Shown here: in pieces, positions 36,098-45,090 of the stretch
How positions within the stretch are numbered: position 1 is the stretch's first letter
Layout: every line of letters begins with the position of its first letter
Origin: Alkalihalobacillus trypoxylicola
GTDB lineage: Bacteria > Bacillota > Bacilli > Bacillales > Bacillaceae_D
Length of the DNA stretch: 64,000 bases
Direction: 5' to 3'
Assembly: GCF_001590785.1 (NCBI RefSeq)
Contig: NZ_LTAO01000040.1
Location: 773-64,772 of the forward strand
The notes under the pieces: generated by a model
Seen by the model: the letters and a program-made list of their open reading frames with translations, nothing else
What the model was told of the DNA's origin: nothing
Databases searched by the model: none
Position numbers and translations under genes: made by a program

Positions 36098-37090
36098 ATG
36101 GAGAAACAAGAGGAATTATTTAGCCAGTCACAATCTTTAATTCAACAATTTCAGGATGAAATATCGACATTTATAGTAGGTCAAGAAAAAGCCAAAAAAC
36201 AAGTTTTATGGTCCCTATTAGCAGGAGGGCATGCTTTATTAGAGGGTCTTCCTGGTGTAGGAAAAACAATGCTTGTAAAAGCGATGGCTGATGTCATGTC
36301 TTTGAGCTTCTCAAGAATTCAATTTACTCCCGATTTAATGCCCTCTGATATTACAGGAACGATGATCCTTAATCAAAAGAGTCAAGATTCACTTTTTACC
36401 TTTCATAAAGGACCGATATTTTCTCAAATTGTATTAGCGGATGAAATCAATCGTGCAACTCCGAAAACGCAAAGTGCATTATTAGAGGCTATGGCGGAGA
36501 ATACGGTGACGATTATGGGAGAATCCAAATTATTACCGAAGCCGTTCTTTGTATTAGCTACTCAAAATCCGGTTGATTTAGAAGGGACGTATCCTTTGCC
36601 TGAAGCGCAGATGGATCGTTTCTTATGTAAAATTGACATGGAATATCCTAACAAAGAACAATTAAAAGAAATTATTAAACGAACTGTTCAAAGAGAAGAT
36701 ATTGCTTTGAACTCCAGATTACAGGAAGAAGATTTGTTACAAATGCAAAAGCTGTGTCGTGAAATATTAGTGGCTGATGAAATTATGGAGTTTGCTATCC
36801 TTTTGATTAGTAGCACGCAGCCACAATCAGAGGACGCCTCTGAGCAAATTAAAAGTTATGTTCGCTACGGTGCGGGACCACGTGGACTTCAAAGTCTAAT
36901 TCGTTTAGCTAAAGCAAGAGCTTTTACAGAGGGACGCTATCATGTTTCAATAGGCGATGTGAAAGAAGTCGCTTTACCTGTCCTTAGACATCGATTATTT
37001 TTAACGTTTGAAGCAGAAGCAGAAGGAATGACAACAGATATCATACTCCATAATCTGTTAAATGATGTCAATAAGGTGAGTCTGAGCTAA
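36098..37090 (+). CDS. MoxR-family AAA+ ATPase
   Basis: 330 residues. Walker A is EGLPGVGKT, Walker B is LADEINRA, sensor 1 is LATQNPVDLEGTYPLPEAQMDRF with the arginine finger region in the same motif, and sensor 2 is in YGAGPRGLQSLIRLAKA. MoxR proteins act as chaperone-like ATPases that mature or activate complexes with vWA-domain partners, which are encoded directly downstream here. It is cytosolic. Its stop codon shares one base with the start of the next gene (TAATG), which indicates tight translational coupling. Confidence 0.95.
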   Translation: MEKQEELFSQSQSLIQQFQDEISTFIVGQEKAKKQVLWSLLAGGHALLEGLPGVGKTMLVKAMADVMSLSFSRIQFTPDLMPSDITGTMILNQKSQDSLFTFHKGPIFSQIVLADEINRATPKTQSALLEAMAENTVTIMGESKLLPKPFFVLATQNPVDLEGTYPLPEAQMDRFLCKIDMEYPNKEQLKEIIKRTVQREDIALNSRLQEEDLLQMQKLCREILVADEIMEFAILLISSTQPQSEDASEQIKSYVRYGAGPRGLQSLIRLAKARAFTEGRYHVSIGDVKEVALPVLRHRLFLTFEAEAEGMTTDIILHNLLNDVNKVSLS

Positions 37091-37959
37091 TGGATACCGC
37101 ATTATTATCCAATTCAATGATTGCTAAATTAAAGAAGTATTCATTCTCCACTTCAAAACGTGTTAGTTATGGCTATCAAGGAAATCGTCAAGCGACTGGT
37201 TTTGGAAGAACGCTAGATTTTTCGGATTACCGAAACTATCATCTAGGTGATGATTTACGACAAATCGATTGGAATGTGTATGCTCGAACAAATAAACACT
37301 ATATCAAAAGATTTCTCGATGAAAAAGATATTCAGGTAACGGTATATTTAGATTGCTCCGCTTCCATGAAGAGTGAGAAATTAAAATGGTTTAGGTTAAA
37401 ACAGATCGCAGCGATGCTCGGATACATTGCTTTAGTAAATGGTGATCGGCTAAGCGTCATTCCAATTGGTCTATCTGAAAATCCCTTTTTACATAAAAAG
37501 GGGGTCGGGTACAGTCATACTTTATTTCATTATTTGACGCAACTAACAGAGAACTCTCACAACGAATATTTTGCTTCATTACTTCAGTATCGTCAAAAGC
37601 ATACAAATATTCATATTTTGATAACGGATGGTTATGAAAAACGCTCTACTATTTTAGAAAAATTACATCAATTCCAGACCTCGGCAACAACGATATTTAT
37701 TCAGCTATCGACGAGTGAGGAGATAAGTCCTTCATTAAAAGGAGATAGAAAATTAATTGACAGAGAAACAAGTGAGTTTGTAGATGTAACTTTGCAAAAA
37801 TCAACGATTGACCATTATAAAAGTTTACGAGAAGAACATTTTTCAGTGATTAAGGAATTTTGTAAACGAAGAGGAATTAGATATATCTCCCTTGATGCTA
37901 ATGAAGAGCTAGAGGAGAATTTAAAGCGGATAAAAAAAGAGGGCTTTTTTATAATGTAA
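37090..37959 (+). CDS. DUF58 protein with vWA-like fold
   Basis: 289 residues. The DUF58 signature is present: GRTLDFSDYRNYHLGDDLRQIDWNVYART (about residues 46-74) and then VYLDCSASM, a MIDAS-like DxSxS motif. The rest is a vWA-like fold ending RRGIRYISLDANEELEENL. There is no membrane segment, unlike many DUF58 proteins, so it is likely cytosolic or held at the membrane by partners. DUF58 proteins nearly always follow moxR genes and are presumed clients or adaptors of the ATPase. Confidence 0.93.
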   Translation: MDTALLSNSMIAKLKKYSFSTSKRVSYGYQGNRQATGFGRTLDFSDYRNYHLGDDLRQIDWNVYARTNKHYIKRFLDEKDIQVTVYLDCSASMKSEKLKWFRLKQIAAMLGYIALVNGDRLSVIPIGLSENPFLHKKGVGYSHTLFHYLTQLTENSHNEYFASLLQYRQKHTNIHILITDGYEKRSTILEKLHQFQTSATTIFIQLSTSEEISPSLKGDRKLIDRETSEFVDVTLQKSTIDHYKSLREEHFSVIKEFCKRRGIRYISLDANEELEENLKRIKKEGFFIM

Positions 37960-37987
37960 TGTTCTGTCTAGAAAGAAGGTGAGAGAA

Positions 37988-39787
37988 TTGGGAGTGCTCG
38001 CCCCTTATTTTGGGGCAATGAGTATCTTTTTAGTAGGACTCGTTGCCCTGTACATGTTTAGAAAGCAATATGAAGAGCGTTATGTCGCATCTCATTTATT
38101 TTGGCGTGAGGCATTAAAAGAATATCAAGCATCCAAATGGTGGCATAAGCTACAAAAGCATTTGCTCTTTTTTTTACAATTTATGATTTTATTAAGCTTA
38201 ATCATCGCCTTAATACGTCCTTTTTTTTACAGTGAACAGAGCTTACAAGGACAGCATCTCATTATGGTACTCGATACCTCTGCCTCTATGGAAGCTGAGG
38301 TTGAGGACGGAATAACGAGATTTGAGGAAGCGCAAAAACAAATGCTTCAGTTATTAGAGGAAAAATCTAATACACAACGAGTATCCATTATGACTGTTGG
38401 GGAAAATCCCCAATTACTAGTATCACAAGAGAATGATTATTCGATTTTAGAAAAAGAAATTTTAGATGTAGAGATTCTATATTCAGAAGCTAATTTTGAG
38501 AGGGCGCTATCATTGGTCGAAGCTTTATCAGTTGAAGAAGAGACAACTGTTCATATATATAGTGACCAACTACAACAAGAAATTGTGGAGCAGTCCCTTT
38601 CTAGTGTCACAAACGTTTATAATATTGGGAATGAACAACCTTTCATGAATGTCGGGATTTCTAGCTTTGTTATAAATCATGAACAAAGTCATGCATTTAT
38701 TCAATTAAATCAAGAAGGAATGGAAGAGCAGCAAGTAGATTATCAGTTAACTATTGATGGAGAAGTGTTTTTGGAAGACAGTTTTGTTTTGGATAATGAA
38801 CCACATTCTTTTATATATTTAGAAGATTTACCTGCAGGTGATACGTATCAAATCGAGCTTATAGAAAACGATGATTACAAATTGGATAACATCGCGACCT
38901 CTTTTTCCCAACCATCTGAATCTCCAGTAATTTACGTTATAGGAGAGAGTAGCCCCTTCTTAAGTCTACTACTAGAACAGATAAGTGAGGAAATTATATT
39001 TGCTAATACGTATTCAGATATAACGGAATGGGAGGACCATTCTATTATTATTAGTTTTTCAGATGAGAATTTTATACCAGAAAAACCAACATTATTTATG
39101 GCTCAGGATGCAGGAACTCCACTTCAATTTAATGAAAAGGTTCCATTAACCGAAAGACCTGTACAGTTCGATGGAGAATCCTTACTTCAGTTTACAGATT
39201 TTAGTCAAGTATTTATTTTAGAGGCATGGAATGTTGAAGAAAATTCCTTGGATGTTTTAGTTCAAGCCAATGATATCCCACTTATTAGCAAAGGATACAT
39301 AGAAAATCAACCTGTTTTGGCCGTGCATTTTGAACTGGAGCAATCCGATTGGCCCTTACATTCTGATTTTCCAATCTTTTTCTATCAAGCGGTTGAAGAA
39401 CTTTCTGGGAATGAGCGTTCATTAGGTTATTTTGCACCTTTAGAACAGAGACCACTTCCTTTGCCAGAAAAGGGCTTGTATCAAGTTATTGATGAGGATA
39501 ATCAAATTATTGATGAAATAGGAGATGATGAGAGTATTTTTGTAGCTCCCTCTAAACCAGGGCTATATCGTCTCAGACATATGGAAACGAATGAAATCTC
39601 TTATTTATCCGTTTATCTACCAGAGAGTGAACAATTTGTTAAAGCTTTTGAATCTTTTATGGTTGGAAATGGTGAAGCGCCACAAGAAGGTCACTTTACT
39701 TATAAAAATGAGTTTTGGAAGATATTTGTTTTGCTAGCATTTTTAGTTCTTTTGGTAGAGTGGGAGGTGTTTAGACGTGAGCTTTGA
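37988..39787 (+). CDS. BatA-like membrane protein with one vWA domain
   Basis: About 599 residues from TTG 37988 (AAGGTGAG just upstream); a GTG at 37979 is an alternative start. The usual BatA N-terminus is seen: a first helix (YFGAMSIFLVGLVALYMF), a basic loop, a second helix (LLFFLQFMILLSLIIALI), then a vWA domain with MIDAS DTSASM at about residue 100. After it come about 300 residues of predicted external beta structure, and a final helix (FWKIFVLLAFLVLLVEWEVF) close to the C-terminus. The vWA and middle parts should lie outside the membrane. The gene overlaps the next by 11 bases. Confidence 0.9.
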   Translation: MGVLAPYFGAMSIFLVGLVALYMFRKQYEERYVASHLFWREALKEYQASKWWHKLQKHLLFFLQFMILLSLIIALIRPFFYSEQSLQGQHLIMVLDTSASMEAEVEDGITRFEEAQKQMLQLLEEKSNTQRVSIMTVGENPQLLVSQENDYSILEKEILDVEILYSEANFERALSLVEALSVEEETTVHIYSDQLQQEIVEQSLSSVTNVYNIGNEQPFMNVGISSFVINHEQSHAFIQLNQEGMEEQQVDYQLTIDGEVFLEDSFVLDNEPHSFIYLEDLPAGDTYQIELIENDDYKLDNIATSFSQPSESPVIYVIGESSPFLSLLLEQISEEIIFANTYSDITEWEDHSIIISFSDENFIPEKPTLFMAQDAGTPLQFNEKVPLTERPVQFDGESLLQFTDFSQVFILEAWNVEENSLDVLVQANDIPLISKGYIENQPVLAVHFELEQSDWPLHSDFPIFFYQAVEELSGNERSLGYFAPLEQRPLPLPEKGLYQVIDEDNQIIDEIGDDESIFVAPSKPGLYRLRHMETNEISYLSVYLPESEQFVKAFESFMVGNGEAPQEGHFTYKNEFWKIFVLLAFLVLLVEWEVFRREL

Positions 39788-42653
39788 ACTACATACACCT
39801 CTTTATTTACTCTTATTTGTTCCGGCTGTATTTGTTGTCATTCTATTTATAAAATCAAACATTCATTCGAAAAAGTCAAAACAGCGTTCAGTAATCCTCA
39901 TTTTACGTTCGCTCGTATTTTCTTTATTAATCCTAGCCTTAACGGATCCATCGCTTGTATTAACTTCGAAAGTAGTGGAAACCGTGTTTGTTTTTGATCG
40001 GTCAGAATCAATGAGTTTAGAACAGCTTGAGGTTGAACAGAATTTAGTGAAAGCAATCGAAAAGAAAAAGGAAGAAGATTCCTTCGCAATCGTTTCAGTA
40101 GGTGAACAGGCAATCGTTGATCGGCTAATGGGAACTCATTCTCAATATTCACTCCAATCCGAATTAAATTCAAATCAAACGAATTTAGAGGAAGGTTTGC
40201 AACTGGCAGCTAGTTTGTTCTCTCAGTCAACAGGAAGAATCGTTTTAATTAGTGATGGTCTTGAAACGAAGGGTGACAGTAAGGTTCAGACCGAAATGGT
40301 GAATCAACAAGGAATGACTGTAGATACTTTCTTTGTCGATCGCCAACTAAAGCAGGATGTGGCGATCTCAGAATTAAATGTAACCAAACAAGCTTATGCA
40401 GGAGAAGAGATTATTATATCTACAGAGATAAATAGTACAGAGAATATGCAAGCAGCTATTCGTATAAGAGCGAATCAAGAATTAATTGTGGATCAGCAAA
40501 TTGACTTAAAAAGAGGTGTGAATACTTACCCCTTTTCTTTTGTCACTCAAGAGCCAGGTCAATTAATAATTGATGTAGAAATTGAGGGAGACTATGACGA
40601 AATTCCTGAAAATAATCATCTTACAGCTCTTTCACAGGTTGTCGGTGAGCCGAAGGTTTTAGTTGTAGAGGGAGAAGACGAGGCAGCGAGTAATCTGACG
40701 AAAGCTCTTGAAGCTAGTGGTACTTCTTATGATTTACTGTCAGCAGAACAATTACCAACACGATTAAATCGTTTCTTGAATTATCAATCGATCGTTTTTG
40801 CAGATGTTTCAGCTACAAATATTTCTCAAGCACAAATGGACCTACTTGAAACGGCTGTGAAGCAGTTCGGAGTTGGATTTATTATGACAGGAGGAGAGAG
40901 CAGCTTTGGTTTAGGGGGTTATTTTAAAACACCTATAGAAGAAATATTACCTGTTGAAATGGAAATAAAAAGTGAAGAAGAGCTTCCATCGTTAGGGATT
41001 ATTTTTGTCATTGATCGCTCAGGTAGTATGCTAGGAAATCGAATCCAACTTGCTAAGGAAGCGGCAGCTCGATCTGTAGAATTATTAAGAAATGAAGATG
41101 TTGTCGGGGTTATTGCCTTTGATGAACAGCCGTGGCAAATTGTTGAGACTGGTCCACTTGGAAATCCAGATGAAGTGGTCGAACAAATTTCCTCTATCAC
41201 AGCTGATGGAGGAACCGATATTTTTCAAGCATTAGATATGGCCTATCCACAGCTAGCTGAGCAAGAGCTTCAAAGAAAGCATATCATTTTGTTATCAGAC
41301 GGTGATTCTGCATTTCAAAGTCAATATCAAGCTCTCGTTGAATCAGGTTTAGAGGAAGATGGAATTACGTTATCCACTGTTGCTATCGGACAGGATGCTA
41401 ATCATGCTCTTTTATCTCAAATTGCCGAAATGGGTTCGGGTAATTTTTACTCTGTTTATGATGAAAGTACGATTCCAAGTATCGTTTCAAGGGAAACGAT
41501 TTTAATGACTAAGACATATATCGTAGATGAACCCTTTTATCCAACGGTCGTGCGCCAAAATGAATGGAATTCTTTTTTTGAGAGCGGATACCCTTCATTA
41601 AATGCTTATATTGCAACGACTAATAAGAATACAGCTGAGCTTATCCTCCAAAGTGATAATGAAGACCCGATTTTAACTAGGTGGCAATATGGGTTAGGTA
41701 AAACGGTTGCTTGGACCTCCGATCTAAAAGGAGAGTGGTCTGGAGAATGGGTAAATTGGCAAAATTGGTCACCACTTTGGAATGAAATGATTAGTTGGAC
41801 TTTACAAAATATCAACGATGAACCATTTTTTGTCACTCAAAATCAAAAAGGCTCTGAAACCGTTGTGGAATTTATAAGCGAGGAAGCATCCACAGAGTTT
41901 TTACAGGCAGAGGTAGTCGATTCTTTAGGAGAATCTATAAAAAGTCAGTATAAGATGGTAGAGCCTGGTAAATACGAAGTTTCTTTTGAAGGAGAACCAG
42001 GCATTCATTTCATTCAACTGACCAATCCGTTGAACGACGAGCTTGTTTATCAAAGTAGTGTTTCCGTTCCTTATTCAGCAGAGTTCTCATTAGAGGAAGC
42101 CAATGAAGCAATGATGACTGAAATAGCACAAGCAGGAAGTGGAGAGGTTCTAGAGGAATTATCACAGGCTTTTCGTCCGTTAATGAGTCCACTTCAAGAA
42201 AAAAAATCGATTGCAATTCCTCTTATTTTAGCAGCTTTTTTACTGTTATTTTTAGAAATTACCATTAGAAGGCTTGGGTTAATATCACTGACTTTCTTTA
42301 AACGACAAAAACAAAAAGAGGTAGTATCGAAAAATTCAGTTGTATTTGAAAAGGTGAAAAAATCAATCCGTAAAAATGAGAAGCTATCAAAACGAGAATC
42401 GAAAAAAATGAATCAAGCGAATGGGTCGATTGAAACAGACGGGCTCAAAAAAGAAGCGAAAGAAAAATTGAGTAAACTAAGCTCCTCTTCGTCTAAAGGG
42501 AAAAAGGAAAAATCAAATAAGAGTTTAAAAAATAACGAACAAGGGGCATCAAGTCAAGAAGATGTGAATCCGTCGAGTCAATCTGGAAATGACGAAAGAA
42601 TGAAGCGTCTATTAGAGGCTAAAAAAAGAAATAGAGGAAGATATGAAAGATAA
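39777..42653 (+). CDS. giant membrane protein with two vWA domains and a GATase1-like domain
   Basis: 958 residues from GTG 39777. Two N-terminal helices (about 8-25 and 40-60) are followed by a first vWA domain with MIDAS DRSESM at about residue 74, a beta region, a GATase1-like segment (VLVVEGEDEAASNLTKALE ... FIMTGGESSFGLGGY) and a second vWA domain with DRSGSM at about 414. A third helix (IAIPLILAAFLLLFLEITI) at about 805-823 leads to a cytosolic tail of 130 residues very rich in Lys and Ser. It is the last gene before a terminator. Its partner is presumably the BatA-like protein encoded just upstream. Confidence 0.92.
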   Translation: MSFELHTPLYLLLFVPAVFVVILFIKSNIHSKKSKQRSVILILRSLVFSLLILALTDPSLVLTSKVVETVFVFDRSESMSLEQLEVEQNLVKAIEKKKEEDSFAIVSVGEQAIVDRLMGTHSQYSLQSELNSNQTNLEEGLQLAASLFSQSTGRIVLISDGLETKGDSKVQTEMVNQQGMTVDTFFVDRQLKQDVAISELNVTKQAYAGEEIIISTEINSTENMQAAIRIRANQELIVDQQIDLKRGVNTYPFSFVTQEPGQLIIDVEIEGDYDEIPENNHLTALSQVVGEPKVLVVEGEDEAASNLTKALEASGTSYDLLSAEQLPTRLNRFLNYQSIVFADVSATNISQAQMDLLETAVKQFGVGFIMTGGESSFGLGGYFKTPIEEILPVEMEIKSEEELPSLGIIFVIDRSGSMLGNRIQLAKEAAARSVELLRNEDVVGVIAFDEQPWQIVETGPLGNPDEVVEQISSITADGGTDIFQALDMAYPQLAEQELQRKHIILLSDGDSAFQSQYQALVESGLEEDGITLSTVAIGQDANHALLSQIAEMGSGNFYSVYDESTIPSIVSRETILMTKTYIVDEPFYPTVVRQNEWNSFFESGYPSLNAYIATTNKNTAELILQSDNEDPILTRWQYGLGKTVAWTSDLKGEWSGEWVNWQNWSPLWNEMISWTLQNINDEPFFVTQNQKGSETVVEFISEEASTEFLQAEVVDSLGESIKSQYKMVEPGKYEVSFEGEPGIHFIQLTNPLNDELVYQSSVSVPYSAEFSLEEANEAMMTEIAQAGSGEVLEELSQAFRPLMSPLQEKKSIAIPLILAAFLLLFLEITIRRLGLISLTFFKRQKQKEVVSKNSVVFEKVKKSIRKNEKLSKRESKKMNQANGSIETDGLKKEAKEKLSKLSSSSSKGKKEKSNKSLKNNEQGASSQEDVNPSSQSGNDERMKRLLEAKKRNRGRYER

Positions 42654-42660
42654 ATGAACG

Positions 42661-42700
42661 AAAATCCGAACTTGGCTTATAGCGTTGTTCGGATTTTTGT
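42661..42700 (+). terminator. terminator of the eight-gene operon
   Basis: AAAATCCGAAC (42661-42671) pairs with GTTCGGATTTT (42687-42697) and is followed by T residues, eight bases after the last stop. Confidence 0.88.
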
Positions 42701-42906
42701 TGCCTCATGGCAAGTCTGCTCTTAACAATCAAAAAGCTATAAAGCTTTATGAAGATCATTTAATAAAAAGTGATGAAATAGAAAGATTGGCATAGATTTA
42801 TGTAAGGGCTTACATTATAATGGTAGTATTCAATGCAGAATCATTTAAGCTGGTTTATTTTTTACAATTATGGGAATAGAATTTAAAAGAAAAGGGTGTG
42901 TAAGCG

Positions 42907-43344
42907 ATGGAAACCAACTTTAACGATTTCACGGTACACATGTCAAAAGAACAATTAAATGAAATGGTTTATGATGTAATGAGTAATAATTACCGAATTT
43001 TTTGGGGCTTCAATGATGGAAAGATGATTCTTAATATTTATAATAAACATGTTAACAATAAACTGATTTTTGTGAAAAATCATGGAATTTTAGAGCTTAT
43101 TGATATGGATCTGAATAGCATTCACGTAGAAAAAGCTTTATTAAAGAGCGCTGATGGACTACTACTAACGAAGGCTAATCATCCCTTTAAAAATAAAACG
43201 GAGCTACTGAATGAAATTGATTTACAGCTTGAAAGGTTATTTTGGTATCAAAAACAATCGGATGAGCCAGTGATTCAAGAAATTAAAAAGAAACTAGCGC
43301 AAATCGTTCAAGAATATTCCACATGGTTAAGTGAGAACCCTTGA
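42907..43344 (+). CDS. conserved-looking soluble protein, unknown
   Basis: 145 residues with no signal or membrane segment. The N-terminal half is beta-rich (YRIFWGFNDGKMILNIYNKHVNNKLIFVKNHGILELIDMD), and the C-terminal half is helical (KTELLNEIDLQLERLFWYQ, IQEIKKKLAQIVQEYSTWL). AAAAGGGTG precedes the ATG. A perfect terminator follows the stop. I do not recognise the family and see no motif that suggests an activity. It is not in the upstream operon, from which it is separated by a terminator and about 200 bases. Confidence 0.8.
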   Translation: METNFNDFTVHMSKEQLNEMVYDVMSNNYRIFWGFNDGKMILNIYNKHVNNKLIFVKNHGILELIDMDLNSIHVEKALLKSADGLLLTKANHPFKNKTELLNEIDLQLERLFWYQKQSDEPVIQEIKKKLAQIVQEYSTWLSENP

Positions 43345-43374
43345 AATTCTGATTTTCGAATCAGAATTTTTTTT
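43344..43374 (+). terminator. terminator after the 145-residue gene
   Basis: AAATTCTGATT-TTCG-AATCAGAATTT with a tetraloop, then a T run. It starts at the stop codon itself. Confidence 0.9.
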
Positions 43375-43462
43375 GAGGTTAAGATTAGTAGAACTTTTCT
43401 TCAATTAACCTTATAATAATAATCAGATAAATAAAAGAGTATGTGATAAGGAGAAGATAGTA

Positions 43463-44740
43463 GTGGGAGATATCAGTCAATTAAGTAAAGAAGACTTAAA
43501 AACGAAATTAGAACATTTACAAGAAACGTATACGAGCTATCAAGCTAAAAATTTATCTTTAGATATGTCTCGAGGGAAGCCTTGCTCTGAACAAGTTGAT
43601 TTGTCAAAACCAATGTTAAATTTAGTAACTTCTGAAGATGAGTTAAAAACGCCAAATGGAATGGATGTAGGCAATTATGGCGGAATTGATGGAATTCAAG
43701 AAGCAAAGGTATTGTTTTCAAAAATCTTTGAAGTTGAGCCTAAGCAAGTCATTATTGGTGGAAACTCAAGCCTAACTTTAATGCATGATAGTATTGCTCG
43801 AGCTATGCTTTTCGGTGTGAATGGTGAGAAGCCTTGGTCCCAGCAAGAAAAAATCAAATTTATTTGCCCTACTCCTGGCTATGATCGTCATTTTTCTCTA
43901 TGTGAATGGTTTGGTATTGAGATGATTACGGTTAACTTAATTGAAGGTGGACCGGATATGGACGAGGTAGAGAAGCTTGTTCAATCAGATGAGAGCATTA
44001 AAGGAATTTGGTGTGTACCAAAATATAGTAATCCGACTGGACAAGTATACAGTGATGAAGTGGTGGATCGATTAGCCCAGATGGAAACAAAAGCAACTGA
44101 TTTTAGGATTTTCTGGGACAATGCTTATGCAATACATCATTTCTCAGATCATCCAAACCAATTGAAGAATATCGATCAAGCTTGTCATGAGGCTGGTCAT
44201 GGAAACCGTGTTTTGCAATTTGCGTCTACTTCTAAGGTGACATTTCCGGGAGCTGGTCTTTCCGCGATCGCATCGAGTCCTGAAAATATCGAAAGCATTA
44301 AGTCGCAAATATCCTTTCAAACGATTGGACCAGATAAGATTAATCAATTACGTCATGTTCGCTTTTTTGAGAAAGAAGGCTCACTAGAGGAGCATATGAA
44401 AAAGCATGCAGACATTATCCGTCCTAAATTTGAAAAAGTTTTTGAACGGCTGGAGCTTCATCTACACGGAAAAGAAATAGCCACTTGGTTAAAGCCAGAG
44501 GGCGGCTATTTTATTAGCTTTAATACTTTAGAAGGATGCGCCAAAAAAGTCGTATCATTAGCAAAAGAAGCAGGTGTCATCCTGACTGGAGCTGGAGCGA
44601 CCTATCCATATGGGAATGATCCATTCGACCAAAATATTCGAATTGCTCCTACTTATCCGAGTTTGGAAGAGCTACATGTTGCAATAGATGTGTTATGTAT
44701 TTGTGTTGAAATAGTAAGTATTGAGAAATTATTAGCTTAA
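43463..44740 (+). CDS. aspartate-type aminotransferase, class I fold (subgroup Ic)
   Basis: 425 residues from GTG 43463 behind AAGGAGAAG. It is a PLP-dependent aminotransferase with LDMSRGKP near the N-terminus, the Asp that holds PLP nitrogen in RIFWDNAYAIHHF, and the Schiff-base Lys in ASTSKVTFPGAGLSA. NIRIAPTYPS carries the carboxylate-binding Arg. The motif spacing matches the separate aspartate aminotransferase group (Asp_aminotransf family) rather than AspB. It uses aspartate or a related amino acid with 2-oxoglutarate; exact specificity is unknown. The gene stands alone. Confidence 0.9.
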   Translation: MGDISQLSKEDLKTKLEHLQETYTSYQAKNLSLDMSRGKPCSEQVDLSKPMLNLVTSEDELKTPNGMDVGNYGGIDGIQEAKVLFSKIFEVEPKQVIIGGNSSLTLMHDSIARAMLFGVNGEKPWSQQEKIKFICPTPGYDRHFSLCEWFGIEMITVNLIEGGPDMDEVEKLVQSDESIKGIWCVPKYSNPTGQVYSDEVVDRLAQMETKATDFRIFWDNAYAIHHFSDHPNQLKNIDQACHEAGHGNRVLQFASTSKVTFPGAGLSAIASSPENIESIKSQISFQTIGPDKINQLRHVRFFEKEGSLEEHMKKHADIIRPKFEKVFERLELHLHGKEIATWLKPEGGYFISFNTLEGCAKKVVSLAKEAGVILTGAGATYPYGNDPFDQNIRIAPTYPSLEELHVAIDVLCICVEIVSIEKLLA

Positions 44741-44762
44741 TACTTTTAAATAACATCAATAA

Positions 44763-45058
44763 GGGGCTGGGACAAAGCCTGTATTAAAATCACCACATGA
44801 GAGAAATTTAAAATGATCTGTAATGGATGCAAACATCAAGAACGAACTATGAACCCTCCTTACTGTGAAAAAGGAGGGTTTTTTGAAAGGCTAGAAGGAG
44901 TAGGTTAGCGAACACAAGACACGGAGACTCCAGTGGGATAGAGTGGCCATGCCGAAATCCACTTTTTAAAAAAAGTTAGTTCAGCGTCACCCCACCAGTC
45001 GCAAGTATCTTGGGGGAGCGAACAGCTGGGCACCTAACATTTGTTTTGTGAGTATTAT
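44763..45058 (+). repeat. family B structured repeat, copy 2
   Basis: It begins with GGGGCTGGGACAAAGCC and contains the hairpin AACCCTCCTT/AAGGAGGGTT (44852-44880) with a T run, which can terminate the aminotransferase transcript. Downstream is the structured part shared with copy 3 (GACACGGAGACTCCAGTGGG, CCGAAATCCACTTTTTAAAA, AAAGTTAGTTC, CACCCCACC, TCTTGGGGGAGCGAACAG), ending GGCACCTAACATTTG as in copies 1 and 4. The right-hand GTTTTGTCCC arm present in copy 3 is missing. No gene is seen in this gap. Confidence 0.8.
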
Positions 45059-45090
45059 CTCATCTTTATTTTAGGAGGAAGGAAGAGTCG

